Part shown: piece after piece, positions 10,074 through 19,680 of the stretch
How the letters are laid out: the number at the start of each line of letters is the position of its first letter
How positions within the stretch are numbered: position 1 is the first letter of the stretch
NCBI RefSeq assembly: GCF_024105665.1
Contig: NZ_JAAAMK010000005.1
Coordinates: 124,001 to 188,000, forward strand
Reading direction: 5' to 3'
From: Aliihoeflea aestuarii
GTDB taxonomy: Bacteria; Pseudomonadota; Alphaproteobacteria; Rhizobiales; Rhizobiaceae
Length of the DNA stretch: 64,000 nt
Program-made: the position numbers and the translations under genes
The notes under the pieces: generated by a model
Database searches by the model: none
The model's input: only the letters and a program-made list of their open reading frames with translations
What the model was told of the DNA's origin: nothing

Positions 10074-11282
10074 ATGGCTGACGCCTATATCTGCGACTAT
10101 ATCCGCACGCCCATCGGCCGTTTCGGCGGCTCGCTTTCGTCCGTGCGCGCCGATGATCTCGGCGCGGTGCCGCTGAGGGCTCTGATGGAACGCAATGCGA
10201 AGGTTGATTGGGAAGCGATCGACGACGTGATCTATGGCTGCGCCAATCAGGCCGGCGAGGACAATCGCAACGTCGCTCGCATGGCGCTGCTTCTGGCGGG
10301 CTTGCCGGAAGCCGTTCCGGGCGCGACGGTCAATCGCCTTTGCGGCTCCGGCATGAATGCCGTCATCGATGCGGCGCGCGCGATCAAGGCGGGCGAGGCC
10401 GAGATCATGATTGCCGGCGGCGTCGAATCCATGAGCCGCGCGCCCTTCGTCATGCCGAAGGCCGACACGGCATTTTCGCGCAATGCCGAAATCTACGACA
10501 CCACGATCGGCTGGCGCTTCGTCAATCCCCTGATGAAGAAGCAGTACGGCGTCGATTCCATGCCGGAGACGGCGGAGAATGTCGCCGAGGACTTCCAGAT
10601 CAATCGTGCCGATCAGGACGCGTTCGCCGCGCGCAGCCAGGACAAGGCCGTCGCCGCACAGGAGAGCGGACGCCTGGCCAAGGAAATCGTGGCCGTCACG
10701 ATCCCGCAGCGCAAGGGCGATGCGATCGTCGTGGACAGGGACGAGCATCCCCGCGCGGGCACGACCGCCGAGAAGCTCGGCAAATTGCCGACGCCTTTCA
10801 AAAAGGAAGGCGGCACGGTCACGGCCGGCAACGCGTCCGGCGTCAATGACGGCGCGGCGGCGCTCATCATCGCGTCGGAAGAAGCGGCGAAGAAATACGG
10901 GCTGACGCCGATCGCGCGCGTTCTCGGCGGGGCGACTGCCGGGCTAGCGCCGCGTATCATGGGTTTCGGCCCCGCGCTGTCGACGAAGAAGCTCGTCGAG
11001 CGGCTCAGCATGAAGGTCACCGATTTCGACGTGATCGAACTCAACGAAGCCTTCGCGTCTCAGGGCCTCGCGACCTTGCGCGATCTGGGTATCGCCGACG
11101 ATGCGGCGCATGTGAACCCGAACGGCGGCGCGATCGCGCTCGGCCATCCACTGGGCATGTCCGGTGCGCGCATCACCGGCACGGCCGCGCTGGAACTTCG
11201 CGAGCGCGGCGGGCGATATGGCCTTGCCACGATGTGCATCGGCGTCGGGCAGGGCATCTCGATCGCCATCGAGCGCGTGTGA
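10074..11282 (+). CDS. pcaF: 3-oxoadipyl-CoA thiolase
   Basis: Cleaves 3-oxoadipyl-CoA with CoA to succinyl-CoA and acetyl-CoA, the last step of the beta-ketoadipate pathway. The 402-residue thiolase has the acyl-carrying cysteine in VNRLCGSGMNAV (near residue 91), the GGVESMSRAPFVM segment, and the C-terminal active-site motifs NPNGGAIALGHPLG and MCIGVGQG. Length and the insertion around residues 130-150 fit PcaF/PaaJ. It is coupled to pcaJ and converges with the ABC operon 22 bases downstream. Confidence 0.93.
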   Translation: MADAYICDYIRTPIGRFGGSLSSVRADDLGAVPLRALMERNAKVDWEAIDDVIYGCANQAGEDNRNVARMALLLAGLPEAVPGATVNRLCGSGMNAVIDAARAIKAGEAEIMIAGGVESMSRAPFVMPKADTAFSRNAEIYDTTIGWRFVNPLMKKQYGVDSMPETAENVAEDFQINRADQDAFAARSQDKAVAAQESGRLAKEIVAVTIPQRKGDAIVVDRDEHPRAGTTAEKLGKLPTPFKKEGGTVTAGNASGVNDGAAALIIASEEAAKKYGLTPIARVLGGATAGLAPRIMGFGPALSTKKLVERLSMKVTDFDVIELNEAFASQGLATLRDLGIADDAAHVNPNGGAIALGHPLGMSGARITGTAALELRERGGRYGLATMCIGVGQGISIAIERV

Positions 11283-11304
11283 TCCTGAAATCTTTGCGGT
11301 CGGG

Positions 11305-12966
11305 TCAGTTCCCGGCCGCCGCCATCTTCCGTCCGGCAATCGCCTTTTCCAGCCAGCCGATCTCCATCTCGGGGACGGACGACAGGAGAAGCTGGGTGTA
11401 GTTGTCGTAAGGTGGCGACAGCACCTGCGATTTCGGCCCATAGCGCACGACTTCGCCGCGATACATGACGGCGATGGAGTCGGCGATGGCGCGCACGGTC
11501 GCGATGTCGTGCGTGATGAAGAGGTAGGAGACGCCTTCCTCTTTCTGCAATTCCAGAAGCAGTTTCAGGATGCCGTTCGCGACCAGCGGATCGAGCGCGC
11601 TCGTCACCTCGTCGCAGATGATGAGCTTCGGCTTGGCCGCCAGCGCGCGTGCGATGCACACGCGCTGTTTCTGGCCGCCCGACAATTCGGCGGGATAGCG
11701 GTCGATGAAACCGCTTCCCATCTCGATCTTGTCCAAGAGCTCGGCGACGCGGCGGTCGCGCTCCTTCCCGCGCATGTCGAAGTAGAATTCGAGCGGGCGA
11801 CCGATGATCGTCGCAACCGTCTGGCGCGGGTTCATCGCCACGTCCGCCATCTGGTAGATCATCTGCAATTCGCGCAGATCTTCCTTGCTGCGCTGGGCGA
11901 GGCGGGAAGAAAGCTCGCGGCCGTCGAAATTGATCGAGCCCTCCTTCGGCGGCAAAAGACCGGTGATGGCGCGGGCCAGCGTCGACTTTCCCGAACCGGA
12001 TTCGCCGACGACGGCGAGCGTCTGGCCCGGTTGGATATCGACGGACACGTTTTTCAGGACGTTCACCGACCCGCCGCCATAAGCGGCTGTCACGTTCTTG
12101 ACCGACAGAAGCGGCGTGCCGTCGGGCGACTGCTCGCCATGTTCGACATGGCGGGCGGCAACGAGTTGTTGCGTGTAGGTTTCCTGCGGGTCGTCTACGA
12201 TCTGCCGCGTCTTGCCCCATTCGACCGTCTTGCCGTGGCGCAGCACCATGATCTCGTCGGAGACCTGGGCGACGACGGCAAGATCGTGGGTGATATAGAG
12301 CGCGGCGACGCCAGTATCGCGGATTGCCTCCTTGATTGCGGCGAGCACGTCGATCTGGGTCGTCACGTCGAGCGCGGTCGTCGGCTCGTCGAAAATGATC
12401 AGGTCCGGCTGCGAACACAGCGCCATCGCTGTCATGACGCGCTGGAGTTGGCCGCCTGAAACCTGGTGCGGATAGCGCTTGCCGATGTTTTCCGGGTCGG
12501 GCAGGGACAGCTTCCGGAACAGCTCGACCGCGCGCTTTTCGGCCTCCCGGCGTGACGAAACGCCGTGTTTCAGCGTCGCTTCCACGACCTGATCCATCAG
12601 ACGGTGCGCCGGGTTGAACGCGGCTGCCGCAGATTGCGCGACGTAGCAGACCTCGCGCCCGCGCAGTTTGCGCTTCTTGCGCGCATTGTCTTTCAAAATG
12701 TCGCGGCCGTTGAGCCACACTTCGCCGCCGGTGATCCTGACGCCGCCGCGCCCATAGGCCATGGGCGACAGGCCGATGGTCGATTTGCCGGCACCGGATT
12801 CGCCGATCAATCCCAGCACCTTGCCTTTTTCCAGCGCAAGCGAGACGTCATCGACGATGACGATATCGCGCGGCGCGTCGTCCGGAGGGTAGACCGTGAC
12901 CTCGATCCGGAGGTTGCGGATGTCGAGGAACGGCTTGTCGGTAACTGGCATCGGTTCCTTAGGCAT
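11305..12966 (-). CDS. Dipeptide/oligopeptide-type ABC transporter, fused double ATPase
   Basis: A 553-residue protein containing two complete ABC domains in tandem, a fusion of DppD-like and DppF-like ATPases. The first has [18 protein letters not shown] and [12 protein letters not shown]; the second has [18 protein letters not shown] and [12 protein letters not shown]. The start ATG overlaps the upstream permease gene by eight bases and has a G-rich Shine-Dalgarno in the permease end. It is the last gene of a four-gene importer operon. The substrate class (peptides, nickel, glutathione or other small molecules) is not fixed by the ATPase. Confidence 0.93.
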   Translation of the reverse strand: MPKEPMPVTDKPFLDIRNLRIEVTVYPPDDAPRDIVIVDDVSLALEKGKVLGLIGESGAGKSTIGLSPMAYGRGGVRITGGEVWLNGRDILKDNARKKRKLRGREVCYVAQSAAAAFNPAHRLMDQVVEATLKHGVSSRREAEKRAVELFRKLSLPDPENIGKRYPHQVSGGQLQRVMTAMALCSQPDLIIFDEPTTALDVTTQIDVLAAIKEAIRDTGVAALYITHDLAVVAQVSDEIMVLRHGKTVEWGKTRQIVDDPQETYTQQLVAARHVEHGEQSPDGTPLLSVKNVTAAYGGGSVNVLKNVSVDIQPGQTLAVVGESGSGKSTLARAITGLLPPKEGSINFDGRELSSRLAQRSKEDLRELQMIYQMADVAMNPRQTVATIIGRPLEFYFDMRGKERDRRVAELLDKIEMGSGFIDRYPAELSGGQKQRVCIARALAAKPKLIICDEVTSALDPLVANGILKLLLELQKEEGVSYLFITHDIATVRAIADSIAVMYRGEVVRYGPKSQVLSPPYDNYTQLLLSSVPEMEIGWLEKAIAGRKMAAAGN

Positions 12967-13789
12967 TGCCGCGTCCCCCCTTCAGATCGCTGGTGCGATT
13001 GAGGAGCCAGTCGGCGACGAGGTTGACGGAGATGGCGAGCGCGGCGATCGCGCCGGCGGGGATCAGCGCGGCCGGAATGCCGAAGACGATGCCTTCGCGG
13101 TTCTCGCGCACCATGCCGCCCCAATCGGCGTTCGGCGGCTGGACGCCTAGGCCGAGGAAGGACAAAGCGGAGAGGAACAACACCGCATAGATGAAACGCA
13201 GGCCGAGTTCCGACACCAGCGGCGACAGTGCATTCGGCAGGATCTCGCGGAAGATGATCCAGCGCGTTCCTTCGCCGCGCAGCTTGGCCGCCTCGACGAA
13301 GTCCATCACGTTGATGTCCACCGCGACAGCGCGCGAAAGGCGATAGACGCGCGTGGAATCGAGCAGCCCCATGACGATGATCAGTGTCGGAATGGTCGAG
13401 GGCAGAACCGACAGCACGACGAGGCCGAAGATCAGCGTCGGGATCGACATCATGAGATCGACGAAGCGCGACATCAACGTGTCGAACCAGCCGCCCAGCA
13501 CGGCGGCCATGAAGCCGAGTATTGCGCCGAGCGTAAAGGCAAGGGCCGTGGCGGACACCGCGATGAAGACGGTTATGCGCGCGCCGTAGATCATGCGGGA
13601 CAGAAGATCGCGTCCCAGATTGTCCGTGCCGAGCCAGTATTGCGCCGAGGCCGGCTCCCACACGCCGCCGAGAACGCGCGAGCCTGGATAGGGCGCGATC
13701 CAGGGTGCGAAGATCGCGACGAAGAGAAGAACGACGGTGACGATAAGGCCGATGGCCGCCCCGATGGGCATGCGTTTGAACATGGTCAT
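12959..13789 (-). CDS. DppC-like ABC transporter permease
   Basis: A 276-residue inner-membrane permease with six predicted segments and the N-terminal loop of the DppC/OppC type (GTDNLGRDLLSRMIYGAR). The EAA-type motif FVEAAKLRGEGTRWIIFREILP lies near residue 170. A strong AGGAGG precedes the ATG at 13789. The DppB-like gene ends four bases upstream. It forms the permease dimer with that protein. Confidence 0.92.
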   Translation of the reverse strand: MTMFKRMPIGAAIGLIVTVVLLFVAIFAPWIAPYPGSRVLGGVWEPASAQYWLGTDNLGRDLLSRMIYGARITVFIAVSATALAFTLGAILGFMAAVLGGWFDTLMSRFVDLMMSIPTLIFGLVVLSVLPSTIPTLIIVMGLLDSTRVYRLSRAVAVDINVMDFVEAAKLRGEGTRWIIFREILPNALSPLVSELGLRFIYAVLFLSALSFLGLGVQPPNADWGGMVRENREGIVFGIPAALIPAGAIAALAISVNLVADWLLNRTSDLKGGRGNA

Positions 13790-13793
13790 CGCC

Positions 13794-14756
13794 TCACCTC
13801 CTGTGCCGCAGACGCGGATTGGCGAGGATCGCTACGATGTCCGCGACGAGGTTCAGGCCGATATAGACGGCGGCGAAGATCAGGCCGACGGCCTGCACGA
13901 CGGGAACGTCGCGGCGCGTGACGTGATCGACGAGATATTGACCCATGCCCGGATAGACGAAGATGACCTCGATGACGACGACGCCGACGACGAGATAGGC
14001 CAGGTTGAGCATGACCACGTTGACGATCGGCGCAATGGCGTTGGGGAAGGCGTGCTTGCGGATGATCTCGAACAACGTCAGCCCTTTGAGTTCGGCCGTC
14101 TCGATATAGGCCGACTGCATCACGTTGAGGATCGCGGCGCGTGTCATGCGCATCATATGCGCGAGCACGACCAGCGTCAGGGCGGTCGCCGGCAGGGCGA
14201 TGGCGCGCATCCGGTCGAGGAAGGGCATCGTGTCGTAGACGGTCGATACGCTCGGGAACCAGCCGAGGCGCACGGCGAAGAAGTACATCAGCACATAGCC
14301 GATGAAGAATTCGGGCAGCGAGGTCGCCGACAGCGAAAGGCCGGAGATCGTCTTGTCGACGAAGCCGTTGCGATAGCGCACGGCGATCAGCCCCAGAAGG
14401 ATGGCGAGCGGCACGGAAACGGCAGCGGCCCAGAAGGCCAGGAACATCGTGTTCTTCAGGCGCGGCCATATCGAGGTCGCGATGTCCATGCGGTTCGACA
14501 GAGCCGTTCCGAGATCGCCTGTCAAAACGCCGCCGAGCCAGCGGAAGTAGCGGATATAGGCAGGATCGTTGAGGCCGAGCTGCGCGCGCAAATTTTCGAG
14601 CGCCTGCGGGGTCGCAGCCTGTCCGAGGATCGACGCGGCGACGTCGCCCGGCAGGATTTCGGTGCCGACGAAGATCAGGACCGAAACAGCCAGCAGGAGA
14701 AGGACGCCCAGCGCGATGCGCTGGGCGATGAGTGTCAGTATCGGATGTGCCCCCAA
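13794..14756 (-). CDS. DppB-like ABC transporter permease
   Basis: A 320-residue permease with the DppB/OppB hallmarks: an N-terminal membrane anchor, the extended periplasmic region DLGTALSNRM, and the EAA-type loop YIETAELKGLTLFEIIRKHAFPNAIAP. The start appears to be a TTG at 14756, with GAGGGGG about ten bases upstream; no ATG lies nearby in frame. It sits 14 bases after the binding-protein gene in the same operon. Confidence 0.9.
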   Translation of the reverse strand: MGAHPILTLIAQRIALGVLLLLAVSVLIFVGTEILPGDVAASILGQAATPQALENLRAQLGLNDPAYIRYFRWLGGVLTGDLGTALSNRMDIATSIWPRLKNTMFLAFWAAAVSVPLAILLGLIAVRYRNGFVDKTISGLSLSATSLPEFFIGYVLMYFFAVRLGWFPSVSTVYDTMPFLDRMRAIALPATALTLVVLAHMMRMTRAAILNVMQSAYIETAELKGLTLFEIIRKHAFPNAIAPIVNVVMLNLAYLVVGVVVIEVIFVYPGMGQYLVDHVTRRDVPVVQAVGLIFAAVYIGLNLVADIVAILANPRLRHRR

Positions 14757-14770
14757 GGCGTCAGGCCCCC

Positions 14771-16363
14771 TCAGGCCTGATCGAGCCAGACGCGGGTCGC
14801 GGCCCGCAGGTTGGAGGTCTCGTGGTTGGGATCTTGCACCCAGCCCTGAACTTCCTCACGGCGCGCGTCGAGGAAGTCGTTGAACATCGGCAGGATCAGG
14901 CCGCCGTCGTCGCGCACCTTAGTGGCGGCTTCGCGGTACATTTCAGCGCGCTTGGTGTCGTCCAGTTCGCCGCGCGCCTCGCGTATGAGGGTGTCGAAGC
15001 CCTCGTCGAAGAAGCGCGTGTCGTTCCAGTCGGCGCCCGTGACGTAGGCGGTCGAATACATGGAATCCTGCGTCGGGCGTCCGCCCCAGTAGGAGGCGCA
15101 GAAGGGCTGCTTGTTCCAGACCTCGGTCCAGTAGCCGTCGCCCGGCTCGCGCTGAACCTGGATCTCGATGCCGGCAGCCTGTGCCTGCTGCTGGAAAAGC
15201 TGTGCCGCATCGACCGCGCCGGGGAAGGCGACTTCGGAGGTGCGCAGCAGGATCGGGCCGGAATGCCCGGATCTCTCGAAATAGTGCCGTGCCTCGTCCG
15301 GGTCGTAGGCGCGCTGCTCGACACCTTCGGGGAAGAGCGCATAGGACTGGTTGATCGGAAAATCATTGCCGACCGAGGCGTGGCCGGCCAGGATCTGTTC
15401 GATCATCTGCTCGCGGTCGACGGCCAGCTTCAACGCCATGCGCAGATCGGCATTGTCGAACGGGGCCGTGTTGCAATGCATCGCGAAAATGTAGTGCCCC
15501 TTGGACGGAACGCTCTCGATATGCACGCCGGGCATGCGCGCCAGAAGTTCGACCGTGCGCGGCTCCACGCGGTTGATGATATGGACCTGACCCGACTGGA
15601 GCGCCGAGGTGCGCGCGGTCGGATCGTTCATGACGATAACCTCGACGGAGGCGACATGGCCGATATCGTCGTTCCAGTAACCGTCATACTTGGTCGAGAC
15701 GTGGCGGATGCCCGGCTCGTTGACCTCGACCTGATAGGGGCCCGTGCCGATGCCGGCCGCCGGATCGTCATAGCCGCCATTGGGCTGGATCACGAGGTGG
15801 TAGTCGGTCAAAAGCAGCGGCAGATCGGCGTTGCCGCTGTCGAGCTTGAACACGACATTGTCGCCGTCGACCGAAATGTCGGTGATGCCCCGCAGCACGC
15901 CGAGCGCGGCCGATTCCGTCGCTTCGTCGGAATGGCGACGGATCGTCTGGGCAACGTCTTCGGGTGTCAGGTCCTGGCCGTTGTGGAAGGTTACGCCCTT
16001 GCGGATTTTGAAGCGCCATTCGGCGGCGTCGTCGGACGCTTCCCAGGACTCGGCCAGAACCGGCTGCGGCGAGCCGTCCTGCGGCGACTGGAGAACGAGA
16101 AGCTCGCCCCAGGTCGAACCGAAATTCTGCGAAACCTGCGTCAGCCAGAGCGCCGGATCGAGCGAATTGGTGGATTCGCCGCCCTGAAGCCCCAAGCGCA
16201 GATCGCCGCCCTTCTGGGCGCCTTGCGCGCGTGCCGCGCCGATCAGAAGCGAATTTGCGAAAACGGCGGACGCGCCGAGAGCGGATGCGCGGCCGAGAAA
16301 GTCACGACGGTTCAGCTTGCGTGCAGCGACCATCCTGCTCAGAAATTCGAGTTCCTTAGACAT
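14771..16363 (-). CDS. Extracellular solute-binding protein, family 5 (Dpp/Opp type)
   Basis: A 530-residue periplasmic binding protein. The N-terminus has a twin-arginine export motif (NRRDFLG) and a cleavable signal ending around GAARAQ. The family 5 core is visible (LAESWEASDDAAEWRFKIRKG, then VTFHNGQDLTPEDV). GAGGA lies eight bases before the ATG. It is the first gene of the importer operon and lies downstream of allA on the same strand, so the ligand may be linked to purine or ureide catabolism; that is inference. Confidence 0.9.
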   Translation of the reverse strand: MSKELEFLSRMVAARKLNRRDFLGRASALGASAVFANSLLIGAARAQGAQKGGDLRLGLQGGESTNSLDPALWLTQVSQNFGSTWGELLVLQSPQDGSPQPVLAESWEASDDAAEWRFKIRKGVTFHNGQDLTPEDVAQTIRRHSDEATESAALGVLRGITDISVDGDNVVFKLDSGNADLPLLLTDYHLVIQPNGGYDDPAAGIGTGPYQVEVNEPGIRHVSTKYDGYWNDDIGHVASVEVIVMNDPTARTSALQSGQVHIINRVEPRTVELLARMPGVHIESVPSKGHYIFAMHCNTAPFDNADLRMALKLAVDREQMIEQILAGHASVGNDFPINQSYALFPEGVEQRAYDPDEARHYFERSGHSGPILLRTSEVAFPGAVDAAQLFQQQAQAAGIEIQVQREPGDGYWTEVWNKQPFCASYWGGRPTQDSMYSTAYVTGADWNDTRFFDEGFDTLIREARGELDDTKRAEMYREAATKVRDDGGLILPMFNDFLDARREEVQGWVQDPNHETSNLRAATRVWLDQA

Positions 16364-16751
16364 TGCCTGTTCCTCATTCGATCAGTGGTTCGAACCCATT
16401 GAAGCGGGCCCGTTCGTGCAGGCCTCGTTGTGCTGGATATTGACGCCAAAAAGCGACACCCAGCAAGGCCAATTCCGACATCACTTGACGTAAATGGATG
16501 TCCCCTCGCGTGGCGGCGAATATAGCCGTCAGTTGGAGAGGATCAACCGTGTTTGGAAAATTCTCGTGGAATTCCGTATGTTTGGCGAATTCGAGGCTGT
16601 CGGCAAACTATTTGCCGACTGCCTTTTCGGTGAGATCGGGCCACCGCATTTCGATATCGGCCACGCGCGAACGGATAATCCTGGCGCGGGCTGCGAACAT
16701 CTTTCGCAGACCGGGATTCAACTGTCATCGCGCATCGCAGCGATTGCGGGC
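16364..16751. other. Intergenic region between allA and the ABC importer
   Basis: This 388-base gap holds a plausible minus-strand promoter at 16519-16546. It also has a weak minus-strand open frame of about 37 codons (TTG near 16708, ending in EMRWPDLTEKAVGK) without a ribosome-binding site. The plus-strand open frames here have no recognisable content. No repeat or tRNA is seen. Confidence 0.4.
16519..16546 (-). promoter_or_regulatory. Candidate sigma-70 promoter for the ABC importer operon
   Basis: On the minus strand TTGATC (16546-16541) and TATATT (16524-16519) are separated by 16 bases. This is about 155 bases upstream of the binding-protein start, and would let the importer be transcribed apart from the allA-allE-puuE genes. 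Confidence 0.35.
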
Positions 16752-17261
16752 TTATGAGACGATGCTGTCGGGAAGTCGGATTTCCCAAGGCGTTTCGAAA
16801 TTGAACTCCTCGAGATTGTTCTCCTCTCCGCCACGGTCGACCACGACGAAATCCTGCGCCTGCCCCATCGGTGTCAACACGCCGTGCCAGACGTTGCGAC
16901 GATAATTGACGCCCTGTCCGGGGCTCGTGAGGAAGGCTTGCGGCCTACCGGGCATGCCGTTTTCATCAGGACACACCACGACGAGGAAGGGCCGGTCGTC
17001 GAGCGGCATGAAGGCCTGGCTGCCGAAGGGGTGCCGCTCGACGAGATCGAGCTTGAGCGGAAACGGATAGGGCGTTCCCCTGAAGATCGAGATCAGCACA
17101 CGCGCATTCGTTCCCGCCGCTTCGACCGTCGCCAGATCGTGATAGCGCTCGCATTTCCCGCGATTGATCGGGAAATGGGTGGGGCAATCGGTGTCCAGCA
17201 CATCGCCGAAGGGGGCGAATGCCTTGCGTGTCAGCGGGACGGCGGTGAGGATGCGGTTCAT
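16752..17261 (-). CDS. allA: Ureidoglycolate lyase
   Basis: Splits (S)-ureidoglycolate into glyoxylate and urea, the last step of ureide breakdown. The 169-residue protein starts MNRILTAVPLTRKAFAPFGD. It has the AllA pattern INRGKCERYHDLA, a beta-barrel core with PFGSQAFMPLDDRPFLVVV, and the histidine region GVNYRRNVWHGVLTP. The ATG at 17261 overlaps the allE stop (ATGA); a longer open frame upstream is the allE gene read out of frame. It is the last of three coupled minus-strand purine genes. Confidence 0.93.
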   Translation of the reverse strand: MNRILTAVPLTRKAFAPFGDVLDTDCPTHFPINRGKCERYHDLATVEAAGTNARVLISIFRGTPYPFPLKLDLVERHPFGSQAFMPLDDRPFLVVVCPDENGMPGRPQAFLTSPGQGVNYRRNVWHGVLTPMGQAQDFVVVDRGGEENNLEEFNFETPWEIRLPDSIVS

Positions 17262-18085
17262 CGGAATGCCAGCTTCGCGTGACGATTGACGTCCTTGTAC
17301 AGCAGGTAACGGAACCGCCCCGGCCCGCCCGCATAGCATGCCTGCGGGCAAAAGGCGCGCAGCCACATGAAGTCGCCGGCCTCGACTTCCACCCAGTCTT
17401 TGTTGAGCTTGTAGACGGCCTTGCCTTCCAGCACGTAGAGGCCGTGTTCCATCACATGCGTTTCCTCGAACGGGATCAGCCCGCCCGGCTCGAACGTGAC
17501 AATTGTGACGTGCATATCGTGGCGCAGATCTGCGGGATCGACGAAGCGCGTCGTTGCCCATGCGTCGTTGGTGTCGGGCATCGGCGTCGGCGCGATGTCG
17601 TTCTCGTTAAGGAAAAGGGCGTCGGGTGCGTCGAGGCCTTCGACGAATTCGTACGCCTTGCGGACCCAGTGAAAGCGCGTCGCCGCGCCGCTTTCGTTCT
17701 TCAGCGTCCAGCCGCTGGCCGGCGGCAGATAGGCGTAGCCGCCGGGCGTCAGCACATGGCGCTCGCCGTCGAGCGTAACAGTGACCTCTCCCTCGACCAC
17801 GAAAAGCACACCTTCGGCATCGGCTTCGGGTTCAGGTTGATCCGAGCCGCCACCGGGCAGCACTTCCATGATGTATTGCGAGAAGGTTTCGGCGAAGCCG
17901 GACAGCGGCCGTGCGAGAATCCATGCGCGCGTTTTTTCCCAGAAGGGCAGGAAGCTCGTCACGATGTCGCTCATGACGCCTTTTGGGATCACCGCATAGG
18001 CGTCGGTGAAGACAGCACGGCCGGTGTGGATCGCAGTCTGGGGCGGCAGGCCGCCGGTCGGGGCGTAGTAGGAACGGTCGGTCAT
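17258..18085 (-). CDS. allE: (S)-ureidoglycine aminohydrolase
   Basis: Removes ammonia from (S)-ureidoglycine to give ureidoglycolate. The 275-residue protein is a bicupin. The N-terminal cupin includes VLFVVEGEVTVTLDGE; the C-terminal cupin has PFEETHVMEHGLYVLEGKAVY, whose histidine and glutamate residues fit the manganese site of the family. The opening pattern YYAPTGGLPPQT is typical. It is coupled by four-base overlaps to the fused puuE-uraD gene upstream and to allA downstream. Confidence 0.92.
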   Translation of the reverse strand: MTDRSYYAPTGGLPPQTAIHTGRAVFTDAYAVIPKGVMSDIVTSFLPFWEKTRAWILARPLSGFAETFSQYIMEVLPGGGSDQPEPEADAEGVLFVVEGEVTVTLDGERHVLTPGGYAYLPPASGWTLKNESGAATRFHWVRKAYEFVEGLDAPDALFLNENDIAPTPMPDTNDAWATTRFVDPADLRHDMHVTIVTFEPGGLIPFEETHVMEHGLYVLEGKAVYKLNKDWVEVEAGDFMWLRAFCPQACYAGGPGRFRYLLYKDVNRHAKLAFR

Positions 18086-19527
18086 GCGGGCAAAATGTCC
18101 TTGAGCCTCAGATAGGCGATGCGCTCGACCTGTTTGCAGGCCGTTTCGAACTCGGTGTCCCGGTCGCTGGCGACGCGGCGGCGAAAGGCGTCGAGAATCG
18201 ACGCCTTGGTGTTGTCTTTCACGGCAATGATGAAGGGGAAACCGAATTTCGAAATGTAGGAATCATTGAGTTCGGTGAATGCTGCGCGTTCCTCGTCGGT
18301 CAGGGCGTCGAGCCCTGCGGATGCCTGTTCGCTGGTCGATTCCGCCGTCAGGCGCTTTGCCTGTGCGAGCTTTCCGGCAAGGTCGGGGTGAGCCTGAAGC
18401 ACGACGAGCCGCTCATCCACGCTGGCTGAGCGGAACATGCGCGCCAGCGCATTGTGCAACCCGCCGGCGCTGTCATGGGCGGGGCCGAGTTCCAGTTCGA
18501 AGGCGCGTTCGGCGATCCACGGCGAGTGCTCGAAGATGGAGCCGAAGCGCGAGACGAACGCGTCCCGTTGCATGCGGGAGGGGCGCAAAGCATGTGGCTG
18601 GTAAGGATAGGTCTCGATCCAGTGCTCGGCGATGTCGATACGCCGCGCGATCCAGACCTTGTCGTGGCTTTGGACGTAATCCAGAAAACGTTTCAGCGCG
18701 GCAAAGCGGCCGGGCCGCCCGATCAGGCGGCAATGAAGACCGATGCTCATCATGGCCGGTCGTCCAGCCTCGCCTTCGGTATAGAGCGTGTCGAAAGCGT
18801 CCTTCAGATAGGCGAAGAACTGGTCGCCCGAATTGAAGCCTTGCGCGGTGGCGAACCGCATGTCGTTGGCGTCGAGCGTATAAGGGATGACGAGTTGCGG
18901 CGGGATCGGGTTTCCGTGGCCGTCATGATCGAGCCAATAGGGCAAATCGTCGTCATAGGTGTCCGAAATCCAGGTGAAGCCGCCTTCCTCGGCGGCGATC
19001 TTCACCGAGTTGACCGACGTGCGGCCGAGGTAAAGACCGGTGGGACGCGTGCCGACGACTTCCTCGTGAAGCCGGATCGCTTCGTCGAGGTCGGCGCGTT
19101 CGTCCGCTTCGTCGTGGTCGCGGTAGTCGATCCATTTCAGGCCGTGCGAAGCGATTTCCCAATCCGCATCCTGCATCGCGCGGACCTGATCGGGCGAACG
19201 TGCCAGTGCGCTCGCCACGCCGTAGACGGTGACCGGTGCCCCGGCGTCCGAGAACAGTCGGTAAAGCCGCCAGAACCCGGCGCGCGCGCCATATTCGTAG
19301 ATCGATTCCATGTTCCAGTGACGCTTGGCCGGCCAAGGCGCCGCGCCAACGATCTCCGAGAGGAACGCCTCGGACGCCGCGTCGCCATGCAGAACGCAAT
19401 TCTCGCCGCCTTCCTCGTAATTGACCACGAAGGAAACCGCGACATTTGCACCGCCCGGCCATTGCGGGTTCGGCGGGTTTGCCCCGTAGCCGCGCATGTC
19501 GCGCATATAGCGTTTCGGATCGTTCAT
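18082..19527 (-). CDS. puuE-uraD: Allantoinase PuuE fused to OHCU decarboxylase UraD
   Basis: A 481-residue two-domain enzyme. Residues about 1-305 are a polysaccharide-deacetylase-like allantoinase (RDMRGYGANPPNPQWPGGA, NYEEGGE, then the metal-site region IASHGLKWIDY). Residues about 315-481 are a UraD domain, with the catalytic histidine in HPDLAGK and the conserved FGFPFIIAVK. The protein should therefore decarboxylate OHCU to (S)-allantoin and hydrolyse allantoin to allantoate. The ATG at 19527 has GGAGGG upstream; an in-frame extension to 19575 is possible but unlike the family start. Fusions of these domains are known in Hyphomicrobiales. Confidence 0.92.
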   Translation of the reverse strand: MNDPKRYMRDMRGYGANPPNPQWPGGANVAVSFVVNYEEGGENCVLHGDAASEAFLSEIVGAAPWPAKRHWNMESIYEYGARAGFWRLYRLFSDAGAPVTVYGVASALARSPDQVRAMQDADWEIASHGLKWIDYRDHDEADERADLDEAIRLHEEVVGTRPTGLYLGRTSVNSVKIAAEEGGFTWISDTYDDDLPYWLDHDGHGNPIPPQLVIPYTLDANDMRFATAQGFNSGDQFFAYLKDAFDTLYTEGEAGRPAMMSIGLHCRLIGRPGRFAALKRFLDYVQSHDKVWIARRIDIAEHWIETYPYQPHALRPSRMQRDAFVSRFGSIFEHSPWIAERAFELELGPAHDSAGGLHNALARMFRSASVDERLVVLQAHPDLAGKLAQAKRLTAESTSEQASAGLDALTDEERAAFTELNDSYISKFGFPFIIAVKDNTKASILDAFRRRVASDRDTEFETACKQVERIAYLRLKDILPA

Positions 19528-19680
19528 ACGGCCCTCCGGTTCGGGGTCAGGATAGATCGGACGTGGCCGCTTCATTCCCGGTCAAAAATTTGAAAGTCTT
19601 TTTGTGGCCCGCTGTCTGAAGAGGGCTTATGACTTGCCGTAGGATCGCCGACAATGACGAACAAGAACAAGAGGGTGATA

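Noticed and set aside
14732-16402. 556-codon plus-strand frame over the binding-protein gene
   Set aside because: It is antisense to the binding protein, which has signal peptide and family motifs. The frame is a codon-bias shadow.
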